Source: Aquamicrobium sp. LC103 (GTDB lineage: Bacteria > Pseudomonadota > Alphaproteobacteria > Rhizobiales > Rhizobiaceae). From it: 64,000 nucleotides of DNA. The DNA lies in the NCBI RefSeq assembly GCF_001014615.2, contig NZ_LBCQ02000001.1, positions 372,001 through 436,000 on the forward strand, given 5' to 3'. Each line of letters opens with the position of its first letter. Position 1 is the stretch's first letter. The translations under genes were made by a program, and so were the position numbers. The notes beneath the pieces were generated by a model. The model was not told the origin of the DNA. It did not search any database and saw nothing but the letters and a program-made list of their open reading frames with translations. This document shows positions 45,263-56,132 of this stretch, piece by piece.

Positions 45263-46030
45263 ATGGCGTTCGGCTTCCTCAGAAACCCAAAACCGAAGAC
45301 CAGACCGCGCCCTGCCCCACCGCAGGAGCGCATGCACATGGTCGCCGACCGGGCGCTGCCGCTGCGCATCGTGGAAAACGACCGCGCCAAGCGCCTGACG
45401 CTCAGGATCGATGCCGGCGGGCGCGGGTTGCGGGTCACGGTGCCGCCGGGCCTGGCGAATGGCGAGGTCGATCGCTTCCTCGAGCGCCATCGCGGCTGGC
45501 TGGAAACGCGGCTCGCCAAGGTGCCCGACAGGCCGCAGGTCCGCCCCGGCATCAGGATCCCGCTGCGCGGCATACCGCATCTGATCGTGCACGAGCCGGG
45601 AACGCGCGGCACGGTCAGCCTCGGCGAGGTCGACGGCAAGCCGGCGCTCATCGTCCATGGCGACCGCAGGCACTTGCCGCGCAGGATCGCCGACTTCCTC
45701 AAGCGCGAGGCCAGGCAGGAGATCGAGGCGCTGGTGGCGAAGCACACGGCGGCCATCGGGCGGCGGGCGAAGGCGGTGCGCTTCAAGGACACGTCGAGCC
45801 GCTGGGGCTCCTGCACGTCGGACGGCGCATTGTCCTTCTCCTGGCGCATCATGATGGCTCCGCGCCCGGTGATCGACTATCTCGTCGCGCACGAAGTAGC
45901 GCATCTGCGGGAGATGAACCACGGACCCGGCTTCTGGAAGCTCTGCAAGGAGCTTTGCCCCGACACCGAGCGCTGCAAGGCCTGGCTCAAGCGCAATGGC
46001 GGCGCGCTGCAGGCGATACAGTTCGAATGA
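45263..46030 (+). CDS. YgjP-like M48-type metallopeptidase
   Basis: This 255-residue protein belongs to the YgjP/SprT-like zinc metallopeptidase family (DUF45). The zinc-binding HExxH is AHEVAHL (H210, E211, H214) with a further ligand candidate H220 in MNHGPGFWKL. The upstream SSRWGSC motif (178-184) is characteristic. There is no signal peptide, so it should act in the cytoplasm. Its substrates are unknown. The start is the first in-frame ATG after the terminator. It is the last gene before the AT-richer dinD gene. Confidence 0.88.
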   Translation: MAFGFLRNPKPKTRPRPAPPQERMHMVADRALPLRIVENDRAKRLTLRIDAGGRGLRVTVPPGLANGEVDRFLERHRGWLETRLAKVPDRPQVRPGIRIPLRGIPHLIVHEPGTRGTVSLGEVDGKPALIVHGDRRHLPRRIADFLKREARQEIEALVAKHTAAIGRRAKAVRFKDTSSRWGSCTSDGALSFSWRIMMAPRPVIDYLVAHEVAHLREMNHGPGFWKLCKELCPDTERCKAWLKRNGGALQAIQFE

Positions 46031-46098
46031 ACTCTGGAGAGCTGCTCTTTAATGCGGCATATTCTGTAATATCCAAGTACCAGAAGGGGGAGGTGTAA

Positions 46099-47031
46099 AT
46101 GTCGGAGAAAAATGAACGTTTCGAAAAACTAGCGCAGATCGCGTTCGACGACGCTTTTGGACGCCAGAAGACAGGTAAAACAATCGAAGATCTTATTTCC
46201 GCTTTCGAAGAGGCCGCTCAATCTGACGACGAAGGCAATGAATTCTGGTTTGCGCGCGACCTCCAGCGACTACTGGGATATGCAAAATGGGATAATTTTC
46301 TGGCGGTCGTGCAACGCGCACGTGAAGCATGTATCGCATCTGGCCACGCAGCTTCTGACCATTTTGCTGGCGTCGGGAAAATGGTCAATCTCGGGAGCGG
46401 CGCCGCGCGTGAAATTGAAGACATCGTTCTCAGCCGCTACGCGAGTTACCTGATTGCGCAGAACGGAGATGCGCGAAAGCGAGAGGTTGCATTCGCGCAA
46501 ACCTATTTTGCTATCCAGACAAGACGCCAGGAAATCGCTGATCAGCAAGCTGATGAGTATATTCCCCTGTCCGAGGATGAGCGCCGGCGACTGCTCCGCG
46601 ATGAAATCAGAACGCATAACAAGAACCTAGCCAGCGCCGCAAAGAATGCGGGTGTGCGTGAAGGCATGGATTTTGCTATCTTTCAGACGCATGGATACAA
46701 AGGACTGTATGGCGGGTTGGACGTCCCTGGGATTCGACGTCGCAAGGGCTTGAGAGCCAGCCAGCAGATTCTGGATCACATGGGCAGCACGGAGCTTGCT
46801 GCAAACTTGTTTCGCGCTACTCAAACCGAAGAGAAATTGCGCAAAGAGAATACGCGCGGAAAGGATGCGGCCAACCGCACCCACTTTGAAGTGGGAGCAA
46901 AAGTGCGACAGACAATTCGTGAAATTGGCGGCGATATGCCCGAAACTCTACCTCCCGCCGAAGATATCAAGAAGGTAGAACGGCGCTTGAAAAAAGGAAT
47001 CGGAACGCAGAAACGCATTTCCGAGAGTTGA
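46099..47031 (+). CDS. dinD: DNA damage-inducible protein D (DinD)
   Basis: This 310-residue protein matches E. coli DinD: an N-terminal BRO-like region FWFARDLQRLLGYAKWDNFL (49-68) and the conserved SGAAREIEDIVLSRYASYLIAQNGDARKREVAFAQTYFA block (about 99-139, quoted in part). E. coli DinD inhibits RecA-mediated strand exchange and is LexA-controlled. Here no GTTC-N7-GTTC alphaproteobacterial LexA box is visible upstream. GGAGG precedes the ATG. The gene is clearly richer in A+T and in non-preferred codons than its neighbours, a sign of transfer. It ends 8 bases before the trpF ATG. Confidence 0.88.
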   Translation: MSEKNERFEKLAQIAFDDAFGRQKTGKTIEDLISAFEEAAQSDDEGNEFWFARDLQRLLGYAKWDNFLAVVQRAREACIASGHAASDHFAGVGKMVNLGSGAAREIEDIVLSRYASYLIAQNGDARKREVAFAQTYFAIQTRRQEIADQQADEYIPLSEDERRRLLRDEIRTHNKNLASAAKNAGVREGMDFAIFQTHGYKGLYGGLDVPGIRRRKGLRASQQILDHMGSTELAANLFRATQTEEKLRKENTRGKDAANRTHFEVGAKVRQTIREIGGDMPETLPPAEDIKKVERRLKKGIGTQKRISES

Positions 47032-47039
47032 ATTTTGAA

Positions 47040-47699
47040 ATGACCCTCGACATCAAGATATGCGGGCTGAAGACGCCCGACGCCGTTGCCGCCGCGCTCG
47101 CCGGCGGGGCGAGCCATGTCGGCTTCATCTTCTTCGAAAAGAGCCCCCGCAATATCGACCCGCCCGCGGCGGGACGGCTGCGCGAGGCCGTGCGCGGCCG
47201 CGCCAGCACCGTCGCGGTGACGGTCGATGCCGGCGACGCCTTTCTCGACGGGATCGTCGCCGGCGTCGCGCCGGACATGCTGCAGCTTCACGGCAAGGAA
47301 AGCCCGGAGCGTACGGCCGAGGTGAAGGCGCGCTACGGCCTGCCGGTGATGAAGGCGCTCCCGATCAGCGAAGCCGCCGATCTCGGCCGCGTCGCGCCCT
47401 ATCGCGGCATCGCCGACCGCTTCCTTTTCGACGCCAAGCCGCCCAAGGGTTCGGACCTTCCCGGCGGCAACGGCGTCTCCTTCGACTGGAAGCTGCTCTC
47501 CGCTCTTGACCCCGGCATCGATTACATGCTTTCGGGAGGGCTCAACGCCGCCAATATCGGCGATGCGCTGCGTCTCGCCAATCCGCCTGGCATCGACATC
47601 TCGTCAGGCGTGGAAAGCGCGCCGGGCATCAAGGACGCGGCGCTGATCGACGCTTTCTTCAAGGCTGTCCGGAACGCGCGGGAAAGAAGCGCTGCCTGA
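47040..47699 (+). CDS. trpF: Phosphoribosylanthranilate isomerase
   Basis: This 219-residue TIM barrel catalyses the third step of tryptophan synthesis from chorismate, an Amadori rearrangement of phosphoribosylanthranilate. Motifs are DIKICGLK with the catalytic cysteine near the start, [24 protein letters not shown] and [10 protein letters not shown]. The ATG at 47040 is 8 bases after the dinD stop; an in-frame TTG overlaps that stop. No good ribosome binding site is present, only GAGAG about 11 bases upstream, so translation may depend on dinD read-through. Confidence 0.95.
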   Translation: MTLDIKICGLKTPDAVAAALAGGASHVGFIFFEKSPRNIDPPAAGRLREAVRGRASTVAVTVDAGDAFLDGIVAGVAPDMLQLHGKESPERTAEVKARYGLPVMKALPISEAADLGRVAPYRGIADRFLFDAKPPKGSDLPGGNGVSFDWKLLSALDPGIDYMLSGGLNAANIGDALRLANPPGIDISSGVESAPGIKDAALIDAFFKAVRNARERSAA

Positions 47700-47724
47700 C
47701 GCCTGTTTCCAGAGGAGTTCGGCC

Positions 47725-48945
<1,221 letters not shown>

Positions 48946-48947
48946 CA

Positions 48948-49787
48948 ATGACGACCCGCATCGACCGCCGCATGGCGAAACTCAAGCAAGAGGGCCGGCC
49001 CGCGCTCGTCACCTATTTCATGGGCGGCGATCCCGACTATGAAAACTCGCTCAAGATCATGAAGGCGCTGCCCGGCGCCGGCAGCGACATCATCGAGCTC
49101 GGCATGCCGTTCTCCGATCCGATGGCGGACGGCCCGGCGATCCAGGCCGCCGGCCTGCGTGCGCTCAAGAGCGGGCAGACGCTCGCCAAGACGGTCGCGA
49201 TGGCGCGCGAGTTCCGCGCCGGCGACGACGAGACGCCGATCGTCATGATGGGCTATTACAATCCGATCTACATCTACGGCGTCGACCGCTTCCTCGCGGA
49301 CGCGAAGGAAGCCGGCATCGACGGGCTGATCGTGGTCGACCTGCCGCCGGAGATGGACGAGGAGCTGTGCATTCCGGCGCTCAAGGCGGGCATCAACTTC
49401 ATCCGTCTCGCCACGCCCACCACCGACGACAAGCGGCTTCCCAAGGTGCTCGAGAACACGTCCGGCTTCGTCTACTACGTGTCGATGACCGGCATCACCG
49501 GCTCGGCGCTGCCGGACACGACCAAGGTCGCGTCGGCCGTGGCGCGCATCAAGGGCCACACCGACCTGCCGGTCTGCGTCGGCTTCGGCGTCAAGACCGC
49601 CGAGCAGGCCCGCGCCATCGGCGCCTCCGCCGACGGCGTCGTGGTCGGCACCGCGATCGTCAACGCGGTCGCCAACGTCATCGACGCGAACGGCAGGCTC
49701 ACCGCCGATCCGGCGGATGCGGTGGCGACGCTGGTCGACGGGCTCGCGCACGGCGTGCGTCGCGCCCGCCTTGCTCCCGCCGAATAA
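48948..49787 (+). CDS. trpA: Tryptophan synthase alpha chain
   Basis: This 279-residue TIM barrel cleaves indole-3-glycerol phosphate to indole, which is channelled to TrpB. Catalytic E50 ([11 protein letters not shown]) and D61 (MADGPAIQ) are intact, and [10 protein letters not shown] binds phosphate. It starts 2 bases after trpB, so translation is coupled. The trpFBA arrangement without trpC or trpD is normal for alphaproteobacteria. Confidence 0.97.
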   Translation: MTTRIDRRMAKLKQEGRPALVTYFMGGDPDYENSLKIMKALPGAGSDIIELGMPFSDPMADGPAIQAAGLRALKSGQTLAKTVAMAREFRAGDDETPIVMMGYYNPIYIYGVDRFLADAKEAGIDGLIVVDLPPEMDEELCIPALKAGINFIRLATPTTDDKRLPKVLENTSGFVYYVSMTGITGSALPDTTKVASAVARIKGHTDLPVCVGFGVKTAEQARAIGASADGVVVGTAIVNAVANVIDANGRLTADPADAVATLVDGLAHGVRRARLAPAE

Positions 49788-49825
49788 TCACCCCATCTTG
49801 TGATCTAACACCGAGGATTTTTGCG

Positions 49826-50749
49826 ATGAACTGGATCACGAATTTCGTCAGGCCGAAGATCAACTCGATGCTCGGTCGCCGGGAAATGCCGGAGAATCTC
49901 TGGATCAAGGATCCCGAGACCGGCGAAATGGTCTTCCACAAGGATCTGGAAGGCAATCAATGGGTGATCCCGTCCTCGGGCTATCACATGAAGATCGCCG
50001 CGAAGGAAAGGCTCAAGCATTTCTTCGACAATGGCGATTTCGAGATCCTCGAAAATCCAAAGGTGCCGATCGATCCGCTGAAGTTCCGCGACGAGAAGCG
50101 CTACACCGACCGGCTGCGCGACCATCGCGCCAAGACCGGGCTCGACGACGCCGTCGTCAACGCCACCGGCGCGATCGAGGGCCTGCCCATCGTCGCCACC
50201 GTGCAGGACTTCTCCTTCATCGGCGGTTCGCTCGGCATGGCCGCCGGCGAGGCGATCGTCAAGGGCTTCGAGACGGCGATCGAGCTCAAGCGGCCGATGG
50301 TGCTGTTCGCGGCTTCCGGCGGCGCGCGCATGCAGGAGGGCATCCTCTCGCTGATGCAGCTCGCCCGCACGACGGTCGCCGTCGACCGCCTGAAGGAGGC
50401 GGGGCTGCCCTATGTCGTCGTCCTGACCAATCCGACCACGGGCGGCGTCACGGCTTCATACGCCATGCTTGGCGACATCCACATCGCCGAGCCCGGCGCG
50501 ATCATCGGCTTCGCGGGCGCCCGCGTCATCGAGCAGACGATCCGCGAGAAACTGCCGGAAGGCTTCCAGCGTTCCGAATATCTCATGGAGCACGGCATGG
50601 TCGACATGGTGGTCTCGCGGATCGAGCTCAAGCACATGATCGCGAGGCTCCTGAAGATACTGGTCAACGAAGACGTCGCGGAAGAAACGCCGCAGATGGA
50701 CATACTGCCGCCGCAACCGGCCAAGGCCGAAAGCCGCGCGGGCGCCTAG
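49826..50749 (+). CDS. accD: Acetyl-CoA carboxylase carboxyltransferase beta subunit
   Basis: This 307-residue subunit transfers CO2 from carboxybiotin to acetyl-CoA in the first step of fatty-acid synthesis, with AccA. The carboxyltransferase core ([20 protein letters not shown], then [13 protein letters not shown]) is intact. The N-terminal region that carries a C4 zinc ribbon in E. coli keeps its shape ([10 protein letters not shown] and [10 protein letters not shown]), but the four cysteine positions are D29, T32, I48 and S51. The zinc site is therefore lost. Close relatives may share some of these changes. It lies 38 bases after trpA, the usual trp-acc-fol order of Rhizobiales. Confidence 0.96.
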   Translation: MNWITNFVRPKINSMLGRREMPENLWIKDPETGEMVFHKDLEGNQWVIPSSGYHMKIAAKERLKHFFDNGDFEILENPKVPIDPLKFRDEKRYTDRLRDHRAKTGLDDAVVNATGAIEGLPIVATVQDFSFIGGSLGMAAGEAIVKGFETAIELKRPMVLFAASGGARMQEGILSLMQLARTTVAVDRLKEAGLPYVVVLTNPTTGGVTASYAMLGDIHIAEPGAIIGFAGARVIEQTIREKLPEGFQRSEYLMEHGMVDMVVSRIELKHMIARLLKILVNEDVAEETPQMDILPPQPAKAESRAGA

Positions 50750-50801
50750 CTTCGCATTTCGACCAGACCGACCGACAGGCCCCTAACGAAAGCCGGTTCA
50801 A

Positions 50802-52139
50802 ATGACCATCGAGATGCACGCCGCCGACCGCGAGATCGAGCGGCTCATGTCGTTGCATCCAAAGGGCTTCGACCTGTCGCTGGGGCGGATCGAGCGCCTG
50901 CTCGAGCGGCTGGGCAATCCGCACGAGCGCCTGCCGCCCGTCATCCATATCGCCGGCACCAACGGCAAGGGCTCGGTCGCCGCCTTCTGCCGCGCGCTGC
51001 TGGAGGCCGGCGGGCGCACCTGCCACGTCCACACCTCGCCGCATCTGGTCAACTGGCACGAGCGCTACCGCCTCGGCGCCGAGGGCGGCGGCAGGCTGGT
51101 CGAGGACGCGATTCTCGCCGACGCGATCGCCCGGGTGGCAGAGGCCAATCGCGGCGAAACGATCACCGTCTTCGAAATCCTCACCGCCGTCGCCTTCGTG
51201 CTCTTTTCCGAGCATCCGGCGGACGCCGCCATCATCGAAGTGGGACTGGGCGGCCGCTTCGACGCCACCAACGTCATTCCGCGCCCGGCGACCAGCGTCA
51301 TCATGCCGATCTCGCTCGACCACGAAGCCTATCTCGGCGACCGGGTGGAGCTGATCGCGGCGGAGAAGGCAGGCATCATCAAGCAGGGCGTGCCGGTGAT
51401 CGTCGGCGCGCAGGAATACGAGGCCGCGCGCGAGCTGCTGATCGAAACCGCCGAGCGGCTCGATTGCCCGCTCCAGGTCTACGGCCAGGATTTCCTCGCC
51501 TATGAGGAGAACGGCCGAATGATCTTCCAGGACGAGGGCGGTCTGTTCGACCTGACGCCGCCGCGCCTGCCGGGCCGGCATCAATATGCGAATGCGGCCG
51601 CGGCGATCGCGGCGGTCAAGGCGGCGGGCTTCGAGGTCAGCCACCGCATCGCCGACGCCGCGATGACCCGCGTCGAATGGCCGGGCCGGCTGCAGAAGCT
51701 GACGGAGGGCCGGCTCATGGAATTGGCGCCGCAAGGCGCGGAAATCTGGATCGACGGCGGCCACAATCCAGGCGCCGGCGCGGTCATCGCCGAAGCGCTC
51801 GCCGACCAGGAAGAGCGCCATCCGCGCCCGCTGCTGCTGATTTCCGGGATGATCAACACCAAGGACCAGGCCGGCTATTTCCACACCTTCCACGGCATGG
51901 CGCGGCACGTCTTCACCGTGCCCGTCAACGAGAGCGACGCCGGCGTGCCGAATGACGAGCTCGCGGCAAAGGCGACGGAAGCCGGGCTTTCGGCGGAACC
52001 CGTCAGCTCGATCGAGAACGCCCTGATGCTGGTGCGCGACACCTGGGATCCATCCGAAACCCCGCCGCGCATCCTGATCGGCGGCTCGCTCTACCTGATC
52101 GGCGAAGTCCTGAGAAAGAACGGCACGCCGCCGGCCTGA
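50802..52139 (+). CDS. folC: Folylpolyglutamate synthase/dihydrofolate synthase
   Basis: This 445-residue Mur-ligase-fold enzyme adds glutamate to dihydropteroate and to tetrahydrofolate. The P-loop is GTNGKGSVAAF (about residues 51-61), followed by HTSPHLVNWHERYRL, VGLGGRFDATNV and the C-terminal DGGHNPGA. It is the last gene of the trpFBA-accD-folC run. It converges with trxA across a terminator. Confidence 0.95.
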   Translation: MTIEMHAADREIERLMSLHPKGFDLSLGRIERLLERLGNPHERLPPVIHIAGTNGKGSVAAFCRALLEAGGRTCHVHTSPHLVNWHERYRLGAEGGGRLVEDAILADAIARVAEANRGETITVFEILTAVAFVLFSEHPADAAIIEVGLGGRFDATNVIPRPATSVIMPISLDHEAYLGDRVELIAAEKAGIIKQGVPVIVGAQEYEAARELLIETAERLDCPLQVYGQDFLAYEENGRMIFQDEGGLFDLTPPRLPGRHQYANAAAAIAAVKAAGFEVSHRIADAAMTRVEWPGRLQKLTEGRLMELAPQGAEIWIDGGHNPGAGAVIAEALADQEERHPRPLLLISGMINTKDQAGYFHTFHGMARHVFTVPVNESDAGVPNDELAAKATEAGLSAEPVSSIENALMLVRDTWDPSETPPRILIGGSLYLIGEVLRKNGTPPA

Positions 52140-52155
52140 CGGAAATCCGCGATAG

Positions 52156-52180
52156 AAAAAGCCCGGCGCGATGGCCGGGC
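52156..52180 (-). terminator. Rho-independent terminator after trxA
   Basis: GCCCGGC and GCCGGGC form a 7-base stem with a 6-base loop. On the minus strand TTTTT follows. It also lies 21 bases after the folC stop, but the plus-strand side lacks a T-run. Confidence 0.85.
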
Positions 52181-52203
52181 TCGATTTCGCAATTCGCGAG
52201 AAG

Positions 52204-52527
52204 TCAGGCGACGTTGCCGCCGATCCAGGCCGAAAGCGCCGTCTTCGGCGCCGCGCCGACCTTCATGTCGGCCACTTCACCGCCCTTGAACAGCATCAGC
52301 GTCGGGATGGAGCGCACGCCGAACTGCGCCGCGATCTCGGGATTCTCGTCGATATTCACCTTGGCGATCTTCACCTTGCCGTCGAGCTCGGCGGAAATCT
52401 CTTCCAGGGCGGGAGCGATCATCTTGCAGGGGCCGCACCATTCGGCCCAGAAATCAACGACGACCGGCTCGGAAGCCTGAAGCACGTCGGACTGGAAATT
52501 GTTCTTGTCGATAGTGACAGTCGCCAT
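52204..52527 (-). CDS. trxA: Thioredoxin
   Basis: This 107-residue protein is a typical thioredoxin 1 with the WCGPC active site (C31, C34), the buried Asp in VVVDFWAEW and the cis-proline in RSIPTLMLF. It reduces cytoplasmic disulfides using thioredoxin reductase. The ATG at 52527 gives the standard length, and AAGGAGTCC lies just upstream on the minus strand. It follows addA by 86 bases on the same strand. Confidence 0.97.
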   Translation of the reverse strand: MATVTIDKNNFQSDVLQASEPVVVDFWAEWCGPCKMIAPALEEISAELDGKVKIAKVNIDENPEIAAQFGVRSIPTLMLFKGGEVADMKVGAAPKTALSAWIGGNVA

Positions 52528-52613
52528 TTCGGACTCCTTCGAAATTTCCTGGGCGAGAATTCTGGTCCGCACGCATGTGGTGCGCGCGGGAACTGACTTC
52601 AAGCATCGTTGTG

Positions 52614-55600
52614 TCACGCTCGCGTGAGTCGGACAAGGGCGTCGTCCATCGCTTCCGCCGGAACCTCGATGAGGATCGGCTTCTCGGTGAAGAGCAATGC
52701 CGCGGATATCCGCCTGCCCGGATAGAGGGGCGCGAGCAACTCGCGATAGAGCGCGAGCTGGGCGACATAGCCGCCCGGCACCTCGCGGAGACCGGCCGGC
52801 GGCGGCCGGTTGGTCTTGTAGTCGACGACGAGCACCTCGCGATCCGTCGCGGCCAGCCGATCGATCTTGCCTGACACGGCGCGCTCGACCGCGCCCAGCT
52901 TGACCGTGCCCATGATCGTCACTTCGGCGCGCGAGCCCTGCGCGAAGATCGGCGCGAAGCGCGGCTCGCGCAGCACCGCCTCGACGGAGCCGAGCAGCCT
53001 TTCGCGGTCCGCCTCATGCCAGGATTTGCCGATGCGCGCGATATAGCGCATGGCGGCGGGCACCCGCTCCGCCTCCGCCAGCGCGGGCAGCATCTGCAGG
53101 AGCCGGTGCACGGCCAGGCCGCGCTCGATCGCGAAGGATGCGGCGGGTGCCTCGTCGAGCACCGGCGAGCCTTTCGCGCGCCCCAATTCACGCTCGGGCT
53201 CGATCAGCGCGGCGGCGCCGGAGGGCGAGAGCGGACGCGGCAGGCGCGGCGGTGCCGGCAAGGGCCGGGTCAACGCGGCGGGCATTGCCGCCAGCTCGGC
53301 ACGCGCGCCCTCCTCCGCCTTCCCTTCCTCGATCGCGCGCAACGGCGTGACGCGATACCGCAGCACCCTGGCACCGGAAACCGGGTGGACATGCTCGGCG
53401 CTGTCTTGCGACCCGCTCAGCGCATCGCGGACGATCGCGTGCCAGGTCATGTCGGAAGGTCCGCGCTTGCCGTGATAGCCGCAGACGACCAGGCGGTCCT
53501 CGGCGCGGGTCATGCCGACATAGAGCAGGCGGCGATATTCCTGCTCCGCCTTCTCGCGCGCGGTACGCGCCAGCTCGCGCGAGAATTTGTTGGTCATGTC
53601 GCCGGCGGCGCGCCAGAGATAGCCTGGCCCCCGCCAGCCCCTGCGCGGCGGGTCGAACGGCATCAGGCGCGGCAGATGGCTCTCGCTGAAGGCGGCACTG
53701 CCGCTGTCGACCAGGAACACGACCGGCGCCTCGAGCCCCTTCGCCGCATGCGCGGTCATGATGCGGACCTCGCCACGTGTCTGGTCCATCTCGCGCTTGA
53801 TCTCCGGCCCGCCGCCCTCGAGCAGCGCCAGAAGCGGCTCCAGGCCCGCAACGCCCGACTTCTCCGCCGCGAGACAGAAGTTCAGGAACTCGTCGACCAC
53901 GTCACCGGCCTCGTGCCCTAGGCGGGCGATCATCCTGCGGCGCAGACCGTCACGGGCGAGCAGCCCGGCATAGAATTCGAAAGCGGGGCGATAGCCCGCC
54001 TCGTCGCGCCAGGCGACGAGCTGGTCGAGCACCGCCTTCAGCGCATCGTCATTCTCCGCCGCCTGCCGCAAAGCGGCGAAGAGCGAGCGCGGCCGCTCCG
54101 CCGCGAGCCTGAACAGCGTCTCCTCGCCCAGGCCGAAGACGGGGCTCTTGAGCACCGCGGCGAGCGAAAGATCGTCCTCCGGCTGCAGCACGAAGCGGCC
54201 GATCGCCATCAGGTCCTGCACGGCGATGTGACCAGCCAGGACGAGACGGTCGGCGCCGGCGACCGGTATTCCGCAATTCTTCAATTCGCGCGTCAGCGCG
54301 TGGATGAAGCGGTCGCGCTTGCGCACCAGCACCATCACGTCGCCAGCGGAAAGGCGCTTGCCGGTGCCCTCGATCCTCTCGCCGGTGTCGAGCCACCGTC
54401 GAAGCGTCGCGGCGATCTGGCGCGCGAGCCTGACGGCGGGCGCCGAGGCGTGGTCGATGGGCGTCGTCCAGTCCTCGGGTTCCTCCACCACCTCCGGGCT
54501 CAGCGACGGCCAGAGCTCGACATAGCCCGGATCGTTCTCGCGCACCGCGCGATGCGCGATCGGCTCGGGGTCGCGCGTCAGTCCCTTGCGGGTCTCCTCG
54601 CGCGAGAAAACGAGGTCGACCGCCGAAAGCACGTCGTCGGTCGAGCGGAAGGAGCGCGTCAGCCGCACATGCTCGAACCGGCTTTCGGCCGCACGCACCC
54701 GCTCGGAGAACTCGCGCCCGCTGATGTCGAAGGCCTCCGGCTCCGCGCCCTGGAAGGAATAGATCGACTGCTTCTCGTCGCCGACGGCGAAGATGGTGCG
54801 CTCGACCCCTTCGCGCGCGCCCTTTCCCGCGAAGAACTCGGCGGCGAGGTTCTTGACCACGTTCCATTGATCCGGGCTCGTATCCTGGGCCTCGTCGAGC
54901 AGGATATGGTCGATGCCGCGATCGAGCTTGTACTGCACCCAGGCGCCGGAATCCTTCCGGCCGAGCAGCGCGACGGTGCGCGTGATCAGGTCGTTGAAGT
55001 CGAGGAAGCCGCGCGCGCTCTTCAGCCGCTCGTAGCGGGCGATGAGCCAATCGGCGATGACGAGCGCGGCGCGCGTGCCCTGCAGCATGTTGAGCAACGC
55101 GGCCCGGTCGCAGGCCGCGTCGATCGCCGTGGCGAAGCGCTCGAATTCCTCCGCGAAACCCGGAAAATGCTCGCCGACGCCCTTGGCCATAAGGGCCTTC
55201 GTCGACTTGGCGGTCCACTGGCCGTTCTTCCTGGTCATGAAAAGCGGGCGCAGCGCATCGAGCAGCGTGTCCGGCCCGGAAAGCGCGCAGGCGGCCGCGA
55301 GGTCCGCGCCGAAATCGGCCGCCTTCACCTTGCCGGCCGCATGGGCGCGGTCGGTGAGGGCGCGGGCGAGGCGCGCGTCGAAATAGCCGTCCGGCCAGAC
55401 CTCGGCGAGGATTGCGGCAGGGGTCTCGCGGCCCGAGAAGCCGAATTCCCCGAAAAGCGGGTGAAAGCGCGGATCGCCGTCGCCGATCGCAGAGATGAAG
55501 CGGCGCAGGCCGTCACGCTTGGCGACGACCTCGCCGAGCAGCGTTTCCAGGCCGAACTCGCCGCCGAGCTGCAGCACGGTCGCGAAGGCCTCGGCAAGTG

Positions 55601-56132
55601 CGGGGTCCTGCCCCTCCGCCGCGCCCGCGATCATCTCGCGCCGCGCCTCGGCGACCAGCGCCGCCTCCATCTGGTTGTCCAGCATCTCGAAATGGCCGGC
55701 GATGTTGGCCTCGAGCGGGAACTGGTGCAGCACGGCCTCGCAGAAGGCGTGGATGGTCTGGATCTTCAGCCCGCCGGGCGTTTCGAGCGCGCTGGCGAAG
55801 AGCTGGCGGGCGCGCTGGATCTTCCGCGCCGAGGGCGGACGGCCGTCGAGCTTCTCGATCTCGCCGGCGAGTTCGTCGTCGGGAAGCATCGTCCATCTGG
55901 CGAGGCTCGAAAAGACGCGGTTCGCCATGTTGGCCGCGGCGGCGCGCGTATAGGTCAGGCACAATATGCGCGACGGGTCGGTGCCCTCGAGCAGCAGGCG
56001 GATGACGCGCTGCGACAGCACGTGCGTCTTGCCGGAGCCGGCATTGGCCGACACCCAGACCGAACTGCGCGGGTCGGACGCCCGGGCCTGGCGCTCGACG
56101 GTCTCCTGCGGAACGACGAAGCTCTTCCTCAT
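52614..56132 (-). CDS. addA: Double-strand-break repair helicase AddA
   Basis: This 1172-residue helicase-nuclease subunit has Walker [13 protein letters not shown] (28-39), the UvrD-type motifs [41 protein letters not shown] and [12 protein letters not shown], and a C-terminal RecB-like nuclease with D1104 and K1106 in VVDYKTNR. With AddB it resects broken ends and loads RecA, the alphaproteobacterial counterpart of RecBCD. The ATG at 56132 overlaps the addB stop by 4 bases; a longer frame adds 12 Arg-rich residues and was rejected. Confidence 0.96.
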   Translation of the reverse strand: MRKSFVVPQETVERQARASDPRSSVWVSANAGSGKTHVLSQRVIRLLLEGTDPSRILCLTYTRAAAANMANRVFSSLARWTMLPDDELAGEIEKLDGRPPSARKIQRARQLFASALETPGGLKIQTIHAFCEAVLHQFPLEANIAGHFEMLDNQMEAALVAEARREMIAGAAEGQDPALAEAFATVLQLGGEFGLETLLGEVVAKRDGLRRFISAIGDGDPRFHPLFGEFGFSGRETPAAILAEVWPDGYFDARLARALTDRAHAAGKVKAADFGADLAAACALSGPDTLLDALRPLFMTRKNGQWTAKSTKALMAKGVGEHFPGFAEEFERFATAIDAACDRAALLNMLQGTRAALVIADWLIARYERLKSARGFLDFNDLITRTVALLGRKDSGAWVQYKLDRGIDHILLDEAQDTSPDQWNVVKNLAAEFFAGKGAREGVERTIFAVGDEKQSIYSFQGAEPEAFDISGREFSERVRAAESRFEHVRLTRSFRSTDDVLSAVDLVFSREETRKGLTRDPEPIAHRAVRENDPGYVELWPSLSPEVVEEPEDWTTPIDHASAPAVRLARQIAATLRRWLDTGERIEGTGKRLSAGDVMVLVRKRDRFIHALTRELKNCGIPVAGADRLVLAGHIAVQDLMAIGRFVLQPEDDLSLAAVLKSPVFGLGEETLFRLAAERPRSLFAALRQAAENDDALKAVLDQLVAWRDEAGYRPAFEFYAGLLARDGLRRRMIARLGHEAGDVVDEFLNFCLAAEKSGVAGLEPLLALLEGGGPEIKREMDQTRGEVRIMTAHAAKGLEAPVVFLVDSGSAAFSESHLPRLMPFDPPRRGWRGPGYLWRAAGDMTNKFSRELARTAREKAEQEYRRLLYVGMTRAEDRLVVCGYHGKRGPSDMTWHAIVRDALSGSQDSAEHVHPVSGARVLRYRVTPLRAIEEGKAEEGARAELAAMPAALTRPLPAPPRLPRPLSPSGAAALIEPERELGRAKGSPVLDEAPAASFAIERGLAVHRLLQMLPALAEAERVPAAMRYIARIGKSWHEADRERLLGSVEAVLREPRFAPIFAQGSRAEVTIMGTVKLGAVERAVSGKIDRLAATDREVLVVDYKTNRPPPAGLREVPGGYVAQLALYRELLAPLYPGRRISAALLFTEKPILIEVPAEAMDDALVRLTRA

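Noticed and set aside
46031-46098. LexA box upstream of dinD
   Set aside because: Neither GTTC-N7-GTTC nor a CTG-N10-CAG type site is present; GTTCGAATGAAC at 46022 has the wrong spacing.
47000-47040. Trp attenuator or leader peptide before trpF
   Set aside because: dinD ends 8 bases before trpF, leaving no room; no Trp-codon-rich peptide is seen.
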